Source: Pseudomonadota bacterium
GTDB taxonomy: Bacteria > Pseudomonadota > Alphaproteobacteria > RF32 > CAG-239
Assembly: GCA_030523245.1 (NCBI GenBank)
Contig: JAUNIW010000008.1
Location: forward strand, 1-36,078
DNA: 36,078 nucleotides
Direction: 5' to 3'
Below are positions 14,625-24,600 of this stretch, piece by piece (the first letter of the stretch is position 1; every line of letters begins with the position of its first letter). The position numbers were made by a program, and so were the translations under genes. A model generated the notes under the pieces. That model was given only the letters and a program-made list of their open reading frames with translations, did no database searches and was not told where the DNA came from.

Positions 14625-15785
14625 TTACCGCGGCGCTTTATCATTGTATTTTCTTTTAATGATGTGAACGCTCAACAAACTGAATATTCCCGAAGATATT
14701 GTCGTAATGGCGTATAAATAAGGTAAAATATAATAAATAAGATTTATCTCCTGAAAATGAGCCTTTGACCAATTTATAAAAACAGATAAAAGACAATAAG
14801 AAACAAGTATCAGCAAACAAATTAAAATCAGGAACAATCTGTCTTCCGGCAGATTAAGCGCTTTTTGAGAGATTTTATACGGCTTTTCCTGTGGCGAAAA
14901 AATATATAACATCATCGAAAAACACCATATTTGTATGCCCAATGATGACAATATAATAAAAATTAACTGCGAATGGTAATTCAAAATCGTAATATTTCCG
15001 ATACTCAGCGGTGCCAGAAAAATTGACATCATTTCCAAAGCGGAAAAAGTGATAAAAAATATCAGACCGATAAGTTCAAAAAACTTTGGACACTCTGATA
15101 AAATAAACAGAAGATGTCTCATTCCGTCGCGCCATGTATTCAGATGCGGCGCTTTTGACCTTTTGTCTCTGTTCAGTCCGGCAGGAATTTCAATGATTTT
15201 TGCCTTGTTCTTCAGTGCCTTAATCAGTAGTTCACTGGCAAATTCCATACCGGAAGACATTACCTTCCAAGATTTATACGCACTGTTTTTCATGATTCTG
15301 AAACCGGAATTGCAATCACTCAGTTTTCCACCAAATAAAAGATTGATAATCCATGTCAGAACCGGCGTACCGACATATCTGTGCATAAAAGGCATAGCCT
15401 TGTCTTCAATTTTTCCCTTCATTCTTGAGGCAACGACCATATCTGCATTTTCAGCCACGATTTTTTCATACATCTGCGGCAAAAAGTTCAAAGGATATGA
15501 GCCGTCAATGTCTGCAAAAGCTATATATTTACCATTTGCCTGCGCAAAACCGTTTTTCAGCGCTTCGCCATAACCTTTTTTAGCCGCGTGAACAATACGG
15601 ACATCTTTATATTTTTGCGCAATTTCCAAAGAACCGTCTGTTGATCCGTTATCTGAAATGATAATTTCATAATCGATATTCATGGCACTCAAAACCTGTT
15701 GAAGCTCACGAATACATCCTTCTATTGTTTCCCGCTCATTCAAACAAGGAAAAATAAAAGATATCTCCGTCTTTTTACTATTCAT
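14625..15785 (-). CDS. Family 2 glycosyltransferase with C-terminal membrane domain
   Basis: This is a 386-residue protein. The N-terminal GT-A domain follows the dolichyl-phosphate-sugar synthase pattern: FIFPCLNERETI (10-21), IISDNGSTDGS (42-52), the metal-binding DxD as ADID (91-94), and the CNSGFRIM region near 160. These enzymes move a sugar from a nucleotide donor to polyprenyl phosphate. Residues about 235-380 contain four hydrophobic helices (for example FELIGLIFFITFSALEMM, LFLILICLLILVSYCLLSVFI), which anchor it in the inner membrane. It is the last gene of a tight operon (five-base gap from the radical SAM gene), after a GT-C-like protein. It probably makes a lipid-linked sugar donor for that protein. 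The sugar is unknown. Confidence 0.8.
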   Translation of the reverse strand: MNSKKTEISFIFPCLNERETIEGCIRELQQVLSAMNIDYEIIISDNGSTDGSLEIAQKYKDVRIVHAAKKGYGEALKNGFAQANGKYIAFADIDGSYPLNFLPQMYEKIVAENADMVVASRMKGKIEDKAMPFMHRYVGTPVLTWIINLLFGGKLSDCNSGFRIMKNSAYKSWKVMSSGMEFASELLIKALKNKAKIIEIPAGLNRDKRSKAPHLNTWRDGMRHLLFILSECPKFFELIGLIFFITFSALEMMSIFLAPLSIGNITILNYHSQLIFIILSSLGIQIWCFSMMLYIFSPQEKPYKISQKALNLPEDRLFLILICLLILVSYCLLSVFINWSKAHFQEINLIYYILPYLYAITTISSGIFSLLSVHIIKRKYNDKAPR

Positions 15786-15790
15786 TACTT

Positions 15791-16765
15791 TTAGTCCTTT
15801 CGTTTGATAAGCGCGGATTTCATAAAACTGTTTCTGATACCGGCATCAATAAAATCACAGCCGGCACAAAACGCATAACCTGTTCTCCCTTTTTTCAACA
15901 AACTGCGTATACTTTGGTAACGCTTACTCTCCCAAATTTCTTTTATGGTAGATTTGTTCAGGTTACCCAAATTTGTTTTTTCTCTGGCATCGCAACAGCA
16001 TAAACCGACCGTTCCATCCGGATAAACCGTAAAATCCGTAAAAGGCATAATACATATTTCATTATTTTTATCTTTATATTTTTTATTCGGGGCTTCTCCG
16101 GCTCTGTTTGTCAAAATTTCTTTAATATACCGAATTTGGATGGATATATCTTTTTGCCTGTATTGCGGCGTATTGTTTATCAAAACGGATAAGTCTTCAA
16201 TATTTTTATGTAATGTAAGCGATTCCGAATAATTGTTAATTATCATTTTATCAATATAAGGAATTATTTTTTCAAATCTTTTCGGTGTGAGCAGAGTACC
16301 GTTGGTATACAACAGCATTTTTGCTTCAGGAAGATTTTCTTTTGCATATTTGTACCAGTCTTCAATTCTGGTATCCATAAAAGGCTCGTTGTTCACATAA
16401 AGGTTAAGCCAGCCGTGATAATTCATTTCCTGCAATTCTTTAATGATTTTTTTAAATAGTTCTTCACTCATTCTGCAAAAAGGTCTTTTGTCCTGATATT
16501 TACTGGCAGGACAAAAACTGCAAGTGCTGTTACACCTGTTAATGGTCTCAACCGAAACGAGGCAGGGGTTCAAAAATTCTCCATTATTTGCTTTTTGTTC
16601 AAACAAATTTATATATTTTTTAAACAATGACACACGAAGAACATATTGTAACTTCAGATACCAATAACTTGTATAGCGGGAAAAATATTTCCGTAAAAAC
16701 CATCCGCATTTTCCACCATACGTAGAACATTTTACCCCGTTATTTTTTTTCATTCTGTTACTCAT
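15791..16765 (-). CDS. Radical SAM protein with SPASM-type C-terminal cysteines
   Basis: This is a 324-residue protein. The radical SAM cluster motif CNSTCSFC has Cys78, Cys82 and Cys85 (CxxxCxxC), which bind the [4Fe-4S] cluster that cleaves S-adenosylmethionine. LYVNNEPFMD (122-131) is the GGEP-type strand. The C-terminus has CIMPF (Cys238), GLCCC (256-258), and CAGC (300-303), a SPASM/twitch pattern for extra clusters. Such proteins modify peptides, sugars or lipids; in glycan operons they often act on nucleotide sugars or lipid-linked substrates. The sequence does not give the substrate. It starts one base into the upstream gene's stop (TAATG) and is followed within five bases by the GT2 gene. 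Residues 1-60 form a basic, partly amphipathic extension. Confidence 0.8.
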   Translation of the reverse strand: MSNRMKKNNGVKCSTYGGKCGWFLRKYFSRYTSYWYLKLQYVLRVSLFKKYINLFEQKANNGEFLNPCLVSVETINRCNSTCSFCPASKYQDKRPFCRMSEELFKKIIKELQEMNYHGWLNLYVNNEPFMDTRIEDWYKYAKENLPEAKMLLYTNGTLLTPKRFEKIIPYIDKMIINNYSESLTLHKNIEDLSVLINNTPQYRQKDISIQIRYIKEILTNRAGEAPNKKYKDKNNEICIMPFTDFTVYPDGTVGLCCCDAREKTNLGNLNKSTIKEIWESKRYQSIRSLLKKGRTGYAFCAGCDFIDAGIRNSFMKSALIKRKD

Positions 16766-18546
16766 TAATAATCATCTTTTAATATTTGCCGTTTCAGTTC
16801 TCTGGGTACACAAATATCAATACGATTTTCTATATTTGTCTTAATCTGACGACAATAATAATTATTTTTCAGGTCCTCTACCGTTTCTTTATACAGATTC
16901 ATTTTCTTTAGTTCCAGAAAACCTATCATATCTTTATATTTTTCTATGGGAATCATCTTTAAGAAAAATGAACGCTCAATTAACTTTTTTTCTTCGTCAA
17001 AGTTTTCCTCACCGGAAATTTCCTCAGGTAAATTCATCTTTTCGGTATCGAAAAAATAGATAACCGGTCCGGTATGCGCATTGACTATTTTTTCTCTTTC
17101 TTCCTTAAATTTATATTTTTCAATAAAATCTTCTCCTTTTCCGAAAAACCCGCAGACTTTCAGTCCTAAACACAGATGATGATAAGGTACTGCTTTGAAC
17201 GTACTGTTTTGTGCTAAAAAAGGTACAAGAAACGAGGTACAATTTCCATACAGTTTTACCAGAGCATTATCCGGAATGTTAATTTTTTCAATGGCAATAT
17301 ATTGTTTCAGATTGTGGCGAAAAACAACACCGAGATAAAAAAACGGATTATATAAAAGTGCATAAAGTAAAAAAATAAACAGACAACTCAAAGCCATCTT
17401 GGAATTATACTTTTGATAAATCTTAAAAAACAGATAAGGAACAAAGAATGACGTCAAAGCACAATATACCACAAAATAGCGTAAAATACCGAACATATAC
17501 ATTCCGCTAAACCAATCCAAAATCAGAAATACGGCTAACGCGTTTATAAGATTTTCATCCGGTTTTGTTTTCTTTGTACACTTCTTCCAAATGGCCCAAA
17601 GTATATAAAAAGCAAGAACGGCATAACTAAAGCCAAAAAAATAATCTGTTATTTCGCCACTGCGCAAAGGATCCTTGATAAAATAAAAAAACAACGGAAA
17701 CAAAGGATAATAAAACCTAAATATCATAGAAGTATCCCGAAAAGGTATCGGCGGCGCATATTCCGATTTAAAAATATTATTTAAAAACGGGAAAAAAGGA
17801 TTTCCGTATAATATCCATAATTTATACATGAAAAAGCCGTTTATTAAAATAAATCCGATAAATCCGGCAAGCGCAAAAAGGCAAATATTTTTATAACTTA
17901 TTTTCAAACTGTTCCGGCACAAAATCAGCATAAGACCCGCGCTTATGCAAACATGCGAAGAGGTCATCTTTAAACCTAAGGCAATCCCCATAATCAATCC
18001 GGCTAAGATAAAATCTTTAAAATTTTGCCGCTCCGGAAATTTGAGCGTCCTTAAAATTATGTATAAACCGCATAAATCCAAACAAAGCATCGGTATTTCA
18101 TTTGTGCTTGTACCGATTTGTATCCAAATTGCCTGCCGCGTTGTGGCCAGTATCAGACAGAGCAAAATAAACAAACTGTTTTTTACCGATTTCGGTTCAA
18201 CAAACAATGTTATAATTTTAAACAGGAAAAACAGCGCGACACCGTACCATATTCCCTGTAAAGCATAGATGATATCCGGATAATCATTAAAATATGTGAT
18301 ATAAAGATATATCGGGACTTCTAAAATCGGATTTAAAAAACCGTTTGGTCCGCCTAAAGCTAAATATCTGTCCGTATCTCCCGAAACAAAACTATACCCC
18401 AGATAATAATGGTAATTTATCAAATCAATGATATTTTCACCTTTGACAAAAACACTTAAAAGCATTCCGGCAATTGTCATCACAAATAAAATGACAACAT
18501 TGTTTGCTAAGACATTCTTTTTAAAAAAGGTTGTAATATAATTCAT
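16765..18546 (-). CDS. Polytopic GT-C-like glycosyltransferase candidate
   Basis: This 593-residue inner-membrane protein has about ten hydrophobic helices, then a soluble C-terminal part from about 415 to 590. It fits the GT-C layout (first periplasmic loop carrying acidic residues, polyprenyl-phosphate-sugar donor): residues 41-53 DLINYHYYLGYSF and GPNGFLNPILEVPIYL (66-81) recall the DxxxYHYY...NPLLxxPFY signature of uncharacterised GT-C/GT87-like proteins. ATG 18546 is taken as start; a GTG three codons upstream cannot be ruled out and neither has a good ribosome site. It is the first gene of the operon with radical SAM and GT2. The C-terminal domain, Lys/Glu-rich, has no known counterpart that I recognise. 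Role in surface-glycan assembly is an inference from fold and context. Confidence 0.6.
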   Translation of the reverse strand: MNYITTFFKKNVLANNVVILFVMTIAGMLLSVFVKGENIIDLINYHYYLGYSFVSGDTDRYLALGGPNGFLNPILEVPIYLYITYFNDYPDIIYALQGIWYGVALFFLFKIITLFVEPKSVKNSLFILLCLILATTRQAIWIQIGTSTNEIPMLCLDLCGLYIILRTLKFPERQNFKDFILAGLIMGIALGLKMTSSHVCISAGLMLILCRNSLKISYKNICLFALAGFIGFILINGFFMYKLWILYGNPFFPFLNNIFKSEYAPPIPFRDTSMIFRFYYPLFPLFFYFIKDPLRSGEITDYFFGFSYAVLAFYILWAIWKKCTKKTKPDENLINALAVFLILDWFSGMYMFGILRYFVVYCALTSFFVPYLFFKIYQKYNSKMALSCLFIFLLYALLYNPFFYLGVVFRHNLKQYIAIEKINIPDNALVKLYGNCTSFLVPFLAQNSTFKAVPYHHLCLGLKVCGFFGKGEDFIEKYKFKEEREKIVNAHTGPVIYFFDTEKMNLPEEISGEENFDEEKKLIERSFFLKMIPIEKYKDMIGFLELKKMNLYKETVEDLKNNYYCRQIKTNIENRIDICVPRELKRQILKDDY

Positions 18547-18650
18547 TTTAATCACAGATATATAGTTTATTTGTTCAGTGAATCACAGGCAAACAATAAG
18601 TTCAACTACTTTTTCAAACTTTGGAAATTTCTGTGTACAAAACAATTTTC

Positions 18651-19037
18651 TCAGAATTTGCTAAAACTGTTGTACAAATAATAGCCTAATCCCAAAACAA
18701 AAAATATCAGTAAAAAATAAAATGAAAGATAAATAATTCCCACTGCCAGAAAAAGCGAAAACAGCAATAATCCGGCCTGAACAAGCCAATGCAGCCATGT
18801 TTTTGAAACGGGCGGCAGTAAAAAATTTTCATTATCCCTATGTCCGTTAACCCCGTGTCCGCATTTTAAGCAATAAATTGAATCAACAGGCAGATTGGCA
18901 CCACATTTATCACATACCAAATATAAACCTTCGCCATTATCCGTTGTCTGACGAAAACAATGCGGGCAAAACCGCCATTTTCCAAAAGTTAAAGGCGTAA
19001 TATCTTTTTGACAGTGAAAACAAAAAACTTTTTTCAT
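18651..19037 (-). CDS. Double zinc-ribbon membrane protein
   Basis: This 128-residue protein has two zinc ribbons: CxxC at 6-9 with CxxC at 24-27, and CxxC at 42-45 with CxxC at 56-59. Each half resembles the DZR/zinc-ribbon domains that bind one Zn. A hydrophobic region at about 83-121 (LVQAGLLLFSLFLAVGIIYLSFYFLLIFFVLG) is probably two membrane helices, leaving the ribbons in the cytoplasm. Its function is unknown; similar proteins are common next to membrane transport or assembly genes. It lies about 100 bases upstream of the GT-C operon on the same strand, and may be the first gene of that unit. It is divergent from the oxidoreductase gene. Confidence 0.65.
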   Translation of the reverse strand: MKKVFCFHCQKDITPLTFGKWRFCPHCFRQTTDNGEGLYLVCDKCGANLPVDSIYCLKCGHGVNGHRDNENFLLPPVSKTWLHWLVQAGLLLFSLFLAVGIIYLSFYFLLIFFVLGLGYYLYNSFSKF

Positions 19038-19186
19038 TAAAAATCCTTATTTTTACATATTCCTAATTCTAATTTAGGTTATTGCTTCGCAAAAGGCAAG
19101 AGGGGATAAATTTGTTAAATAACAAAGATTCTTAACGAATTTTCAATTTTAACAGATTATTCTGGAAACAAACAAAAGGAGCCGTC

Positions 19187-20743
19187 ATGAAAAAAGTTGT
19201 AATAATCGGTGCCGGTCCGGCCGGTTTGACTGCAGGTTTTGAACTTTTGAAAAAATCAAAAGATTATGCCGTAACTATTCTGGAAGAGAGTGACGCTATC
19301 GGCGGAATTTCCCGTACCGTACGTTATAACGGCAACCGTATGGATATCGGCGGCCACCGCTTTTTTTCCAAAGATGAAGAAGTTGCGCAATGGTGGAATA
19401 ATCTAATGCCTTTACAAGGCGCGCCTGCTTATGACGATATCAAAACCGGACGGGCGGTGGTTTTGAATCCCGACGGTCCGAATCCCGAAAAGACAGATGT
19501 TGTTATGCTGAAACGACGCCGGATTTCCCGTATTTATTACAAGCGAAAATTTTTTGATTATCCGGTAAAAATGAATCTTAATACCATTTTTAATATGGGA
19601 TTGTTGACAACAACCAGAGCCGGTTTCAGCTATTTAAAAACGCTGCTGAAAAAACAACCGGAAACGTCGCTGGAAAACTTTTATATCAACCGGTTCGGAC
19701 ACAAATTGTACTCCATGTTTTTTGAAGGATATACAGAAAAATTGTGGGGACGGCATCCGCGGGAAATTTCGGCCGACTGGGGCGCACAACGCGTTAAAGG
19801 GTTGTCTGTTGTGGCTATTCTAAAAGATATTTTCGGTAAAATCCTGCCGTTTAAGCCAAAAAAAGTCGAAACATCTTTAATAGAAGAATTCAGCTATCCG
19901 AAATTAGGACCGGGGCAGCTTTGGGAAAAAGCGGCTGCCGAATTTGAAAAAATGGGCGGAAAAATTATAAAAAATGCCCAAGTCCGCAAATTCAGAACAA
20001 AAAAAGATGAATTTAAAGAAGTCCTTTATATAAAAGACGGCAAAGAATTTACGATGCCGGCTGATATTGTTATATCTTCCATGCCTTTAAAAGATTTGGC
20101 CGCAGGCATAGATACAATTCCGAGCAAAATCGAACGTATTGCCAAAGGTTTGCCTTATCGGGATTTTGTAACTCTCGGCCTGCTTTTGAAAAAAATCAAT
20201 CTTAAAAATAAAACAAAAATCAAAACCTTGAACAATATTGTACCGGACTGCTGGATTTATGTGCAGGATACAGGCGTTAAACTCGGCCGAATTCAGATTT
20301 TTAATAACTGGTCGCCTTATCTCGTGGCAAAACCGGAAGACACAGTCTGGATAGGGTTGGAATATTTTTGCAACGAAAATGACAACTATTGGAATATGAG
20401 TCCGGCAGAATGGTTGGCTTTCGGGGTAGAAGAACTTATAAAAATGGGTATTATTTCCGACAGAAAAGATGTCTTGGACTCCCATTTGGAACGTGTTAAA
20501 AAAGCTTATCCCGCTTATTTTGACACTTACAAAGACATTGATAAACTTACGGATTATCTTAATTCGTTCAAAAATCTTTATTGTGTCGGACGCAACGGGC
20601 AGCACCGCTATAATAATATGGACCATTCCATGGCCACATCTTTTGCCGCCGTCCGTCATATTTTAGGCGAGCTGCCGGATAAAAACGTTATCTGGCAGAT
20701 AAATACCGAAAAAAGTTATCATGAAAGCACTAAAGGTCATTAA
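19187..20743 (+). CDS. FAD-dependent oxidoreductase, UDP-galactopyranose-mutase / HemY type
   Basis: This is a 518-residue protein. The N-terminal Rossmann motif [14 protein letters not shown] (8-21) binds FAD, and [18 protein letters not shown] (about 43-62) is the conserved GGxxR...GGHxF region of the protoporphyrinogen-oxidase/UDP-galactopyranose-mutase family. Members move a double bond or rearrange a sugar; those with this architecture often sit with polysaccharide genes, as here, so a sugar or lipid-linked substrate is likelier than haem. HemY itself would be expected with a hemY/hemH context, which is absent. AAAGGAG stands seven bases before ATG. It is divergent from the GT2/radical SAM/GT-C operon, which it may serve. 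The substrate is inferred, not seen. Confidence 0.75.
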   Translation: MKKVVIIGAGPAGLTAGFELLKKSKDYAVTILEESDAIGGISRTVRYNGNRMDIGGHRFFSKDEEVAQWWNNLMPLQGAPAYDDIKTGRAVVLNPDGPNPEKTDVVMLKRRRISRIYYKRKFFDYPVKMNLNTIFNMGLLTTTRAGFSYLKTLLKKQPETSLENFYINRFGHKLYSMFFEGYTEKLWGRHPREISADWGAQRVKGLSVVAILKDIFGKILPFKPKKVETSLIEEFSYPKLGPGQLWEKAAAEFEKMGGKIIKNAQVRKFRTKKDEFKEVLYIKDGKEFTMPADIVISSMPLKDLAAGIDTIPSKIERIAKGLPYRDFVTLGLLLKKINLKNKTKIKTLNNIVPDCWIYVQDTGVKLGRIQIFNNWSPYLVAKPEDTVWIGLEYFCNENDNYWNMSPAEWLAFGVEELIKMGIISDRKDVLDSHLERVKKAYPAYFDTYKDIDKLTDYLNSFKNLYCVGRNGQHRYNNMDHSMATSFAAVRHILGELPDKNVIWQINTEKSYHESTKGH

Positions 20744-20785
20744 CCGAAAGATTACCTTTTATTTGCAAAATTCAGTTTTATCTCA

Positions 20786-20819
20786 TTGAACGTAACAACA
20801 AAAAAGTTACGTCATTCAA
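20786..20819 (+). promoter_or_regulatory. Leader hairpin upstream of the Cys-Gly peptide / Hsp20 pair
   Basis: TTGAA CGTAAC (20786-20796) pairs with GTTACG and TTCAA (20806-20811, 20815-20819), with a three-base bulge. It ends ten bases before the AAGGAG of the next gene. No T-run follows, so it is not a terminator. It could be an RNA-based control element, such as a thermosensor for a heat-shock gene, or a chance stem. Confidence 0.3.
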
Positions 20820-20840
20820 ACAAAATCAAAGGAGATAAAA

Positions 20841-20987
20841 ATGAAAAAAGAATCAAGATCATACGACAGTAAAAAATCTTCACAACAGGCTCAGCCAACC
20901 GTATCTAAAAGCGGCTGCGGTTGCGGATGCAGCAATTCTTCTGCTTCCGAAATCGAAGAAATCGACGAATTTACAATCAGTAAATAG
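20841..20987 (+). CDS. Small Cys-Gly-rich peptide upstream of Hsp20
   Basis: This is a 48-residue reading frame. It starts at ATG 20841 with AAGGAG seven bases upstream and stops at TAG 20985-20987, seven bases before the Hsp20 start. The first 25 residues are polar and basic and the last 18 are acidic (EIEEIDEFTI). Between them lies the strictly alternating motif GCGCGC (residues 27-32), three Cys and three Gly. The motif could bind a metal or cluster, form disulfides, or be modified as a peptide product. The excellent ribosome site and the tight link to Hsp20 support a real gene; the function is unknown. Confidence 0.6.
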   Translation: MKKESRSYDSKKSSQQAQPTVSKSGCGCGCSNSSASEIEEIDEFTISK

Positions 20988-20994
20988 GTATTTT

Positions 20995-21483
20995 ATGAAA
21001 AACCTGACGGCCGGCGGTGCCAATAACCGCAGCCGCCATTCGGAACCTGCAACATCCAACCATTCCGGTAATGATTTCAACAATTTTATGAATTATTTTT
21101 GGAATTATACTGATATGCCCGAAAGTATAACAGAAAATCTGGAGCCGCATATTCGGGTGGTTGAAAACAAAGATTCCGTCAAGGTTACAGCCGAGCTTCC
21201 GAGTATTCCCGAAGATAAGATTGATTTGCAAATTTCTGCCGACGGATATTTATCTATCAGCGGCGAAAAGAAAGATACAAATATTTCTTCTGCAGATAAT
21301 TCTTATTTTTCAGAAATATCATACGGTATGTTCAAAAGAACAATCCCTCTGCCTTGGGATTTGGCTTATGACAATGCGGCGGCAACCTATACAAATGGCG
21401 TGCTAACTGTTTTAATACCTAAAACTCAGGTAGAAAAACAAAAATTCAAAAAAATTGCAATTAAAACAACTAGTAAAAACTAA
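20995..21483 (+). CDS. Small heat shock protein (Hsp20 / alpha-crystallin family)
   Basis: This 162-residue protein has the usual Hsp20 order. Residues 1-48 are a variable arm rich in Asn, Ser and His. The alpha-crystallin domain runs from about 50 to 145, with PHIRVVENKDSVKVTAELP at the start and GVLTVLIPK (GVLxVxxPK motif) near 137. A short tail (KKIAIKT) carries the I-x-I/V element used for oligomer assembly. Hsp20 proteins hold unfolding proteins without ATP. It starts seven bases after the Cys-Gly peptide gene with no strong ribosome site of its own, so it is probably coupled to it. The terminator at 21493 ends the unit. Confidence 0.9.
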   Translation: MKNLTAGGANNRSRHSEPATSNHSGNDFNNFMNYFWNYTDMPESITENLEPHIRVVENKDSVKVTAELPSIPEDKIDLQISADGYLSISGEKKDTNISSADNSYFSEISYGMFKRTIPLPWDLAYDNAAATYTNGVLTVLIPKTQVEKQKFKKIAIKTTSKN

Positions 21484-21492
21484 AATACACGG

Positions 21493-21521
21493 CTCTGTTT
21501 CACATGAAACAGAGTTTTTTT
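21493..21521 (+). terminator. Rho-independent terminator after hsp20
   Basis: CTCTGTTTC (21493-21501) pairs perfectly with GAAACAGAG (21506-21514) around ACAT and is followed by seven Ts. Confidence 0.85.
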
Positions 21522-21605
21522 ATTTTTATACGGCTTTTCCTTAATCAAAATTTAAGTTCTTTAGCTTATCCTGAAAGAAAAATTTTATCTTTGATGAGGG
21601 TTAAT

Positions 21606-24600
21606 ATGTTTAAAAATAAGATTTTGCTCAAAACAGCCGGCTGGCTTTCTCTGGCATCTTTTTGTGCAGCTGCCGTTCCTTTTTCGGCTCAGGCTTATCG
21701 TCTTACACCCTTGTCTTTCAGCAAAATGTACGGTTTGGCTCAAAACGGCGAAGTAGAGGCCTTACGTGCTTCTGTCCGCCGCGGTATGAATATAGATACC
21801 GTCAACCAAAACGGCGATACGGGTTTGTGCATTGCCGCTCAGAGAAAAGATGCCTATACCTACAATGTTTTTCGGGCTGCCGGTGCAAATCCGCGGCATC
21901 CGTGTGTGCAAAGAATAGAACATTACGATGATTTTGTAAACTCATCAAAAGCTGTTTCCGTAACGGCAACCCCGCGCGAAGCTTATGGAACAATCGGTAA
22001 AGAAGAATATAAGATATCTGCGGCAACATGGTGGATTTTAGGCGGTTTGGCCGTGGGCGGCGGTATTGCAGCCATTGCGCTGGGCGGCGGTGGCGGTGGC
22101 GGCAGCAGCCATAATAATAACAATAATAACAATGAGAGTGACAGTTATGATTATATCGGTAAATATCTTTCCGAAAACAACAGTGTTGCTAAACTGGCTC
22201 AGGCTGTTAATCTTATCAATAATGACGGTTTACTTACAATTTTAAATACTGATACCAAAAAAATTGCCGAAATTATTTTTAATAAAGATGTGCAGGAAAC
22301 CGGAAAATATCTGGCTACCGGCCTGAAAGCAACCGACAACGGCTCATACACAAATGCCACTAATTCAAAGATACAGGTCGGTGCCGGAGGAACGGCAATG
22401 GCTGCCGTCGGTCAGGGCAATGTGATGAACAACGGCTATATCAACGTTGATTCTTTTAACGCTTCCGTCGGTATGATTGCCAGTAATCATTCAACGGCTA
22501 ACAATAACGGTACCGGCGTGGTGGAAAATTCTTCGACAAACGGAATTGACCTTAATTTTTCCGGCTATTCCAATGATAATATGATTATCGGTATGTATGC
22601 CGACAGCAATTCAACCATTTATAACAACGGCGATATTCAGGGAACCGCCATTAAAGCAAGTACGGCACCGACCGATAACACCGAAAATAATAACAACAGC
22701 GGTAACAATGATTCATTTCTTGACGATATTCTGCCTTCTGCCGAGGGTGTAGCCGACGGAAATTCGTCATCCTCGACTTCCGTTTCCGGAACGCTTATCG
22801 GTATGGAAACAATGATTCTGAATACCGGTGCTGTCGCCGTTAATGAAAAATCACAAGCTTACAACTACGGAAAAATAAAGCTGAGTGCCGGTGATGCCGG
22901 ACTGAGTAATTCGGAAATCAAAGTCAGTATTATCGGAATGGGCAGTTATCTGGACGACGGATTTATGAACAGTTCCAAAAATATTCAGCGGGCCGACAAA
23001 GCTTATCTCAGCAATAAAGGAACAATTCAGCTGAGCTATACGGGAAATTATACGTTTGATACCACCAAAACCCTGCGAAAAGGTTTGGGCGGTATTATCG
23101 GTATGCGGGCCGATGCCAATACCACGGCTGAAAATGACGGAACTATAGACATTATCTTACCGGACAGCAATCCTTCTTCGTCTTCATCCTCTTCTTCCGT
23201 AAATCCGGCCGCTAATGCCGATGTAGCCGTCGCTGCGGGCATGCAGTCCGTCCATACGGGTATCATTAAAAACAATAAAGACGGTAAAATTTTGCTTGAA
23301 TCAAATGCTTATAACTCCCGCGTGTCTTACGGCATGCTGGCTGTTGAAGGTTCCGGAACCGTTTCCGGTCTTTATACGGCCATAAAACCGAATATTGTCA
23401 ATGACGGTACCATTCAGCTCAGAATAAGCAACGGTTATGGTATAGCGTCATACAACGGCGGAACCATTACAAACAATGGTACAATTACTTTAGGCGACAA
23501 AAATTCAACAACTTATAAAAATAATATCGGCTTATACGGTTCGGGAGACAGCACGTTTACCACTTTGGTCAACAACGGCGAAATCAACATATATTCCTAT
23601 GAATCCAAGGCCATACAAAATGATTTCAGCGGTGATGTTACCATACAAAACGATGGTATTATCCATATTTATTCCAATGCCGTGGATTCTGATGTTTTTG
23701 CTGGAAATTACAGCAAAATCGTTAATAACGGCACGGTTATTTACGAAACAACTTCAAATAATGCCGGCAGTGTTGACAATACCGGCAGCAGCGGAAACAG
23801 CGGTAACAGCGGCGAAACGTCAGAAACTTACAATCCGGATAATTTCAATCTGGATATAACCCGTAATATTATAACAACAAAATCGGCAAATTCTTCTTCC
23901 AGCACAACCGAACGGATAGAAAATTACGGAACAGTCAAACTGGTAACGGCCAAAGCGGCGGCCATGTCCGTAGAAACGGCACAGGGAACAGCCTTTAACG
24001 GCGGAACGATAACTCTGGCTTCCAATAAAGAACTGGGTGCCGGCTATACAGGCAATAACTATGTCAATGCCGGTATGCTTTTGGGAGAAGACACGCTTAT
24101 TACATCGAGTATCATAAATGCCGGAACCATAAATGTAGAATCGGATTATTCCGTAGGTATGGCCAGCCAATCCAAAAATCCGGCCAGTGTTACCAATGAA
24201 GAAACCGGTGTTATCAATGTTAAAGGAAAGAATTCTTTCGGTTTATATGCCAAAGGCAACAGCCAGCTTTACAATAAAGGCATAATCAACCTTTATGGCG
24301 AAAATAACGTTGGTTTATACTCCAGTGCGGAAAATTCCGAACAAAACGGTACGGTTATTCAAAACAATATCATTAAAATTTACGGCAAAAACGCCATTGC
24401 TTACCAAATCAGCGGTAATGCCTCGATTGATAATCCGGGGCAGATTATCGTATGTTCCAGCGATGAGGAGGGATGTAATCCTGATGCGGCCAAAACAATG
24501 ACGGCTTATTCTGTCAGCGGTAAACTGGTTTTGAATACCCAGCAAAATATCAGCGGCGGAACGATGGTCAAAACAACTTCCGAAGACAGTGATGTCATGA

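Noticed and set aside
22081-22131. Poly-Gly/poly-Asn codon runs as phase-variation tract
   Set aside because: The runs are trinucleotide units, so slippage would not shift the frame.
23160-23210. Ser-rich TCTTC-type run as a microsatellite switch
   Set aside because: It encodes in-frame serines with mixed codons and units of three, so length change would only alter the linker.
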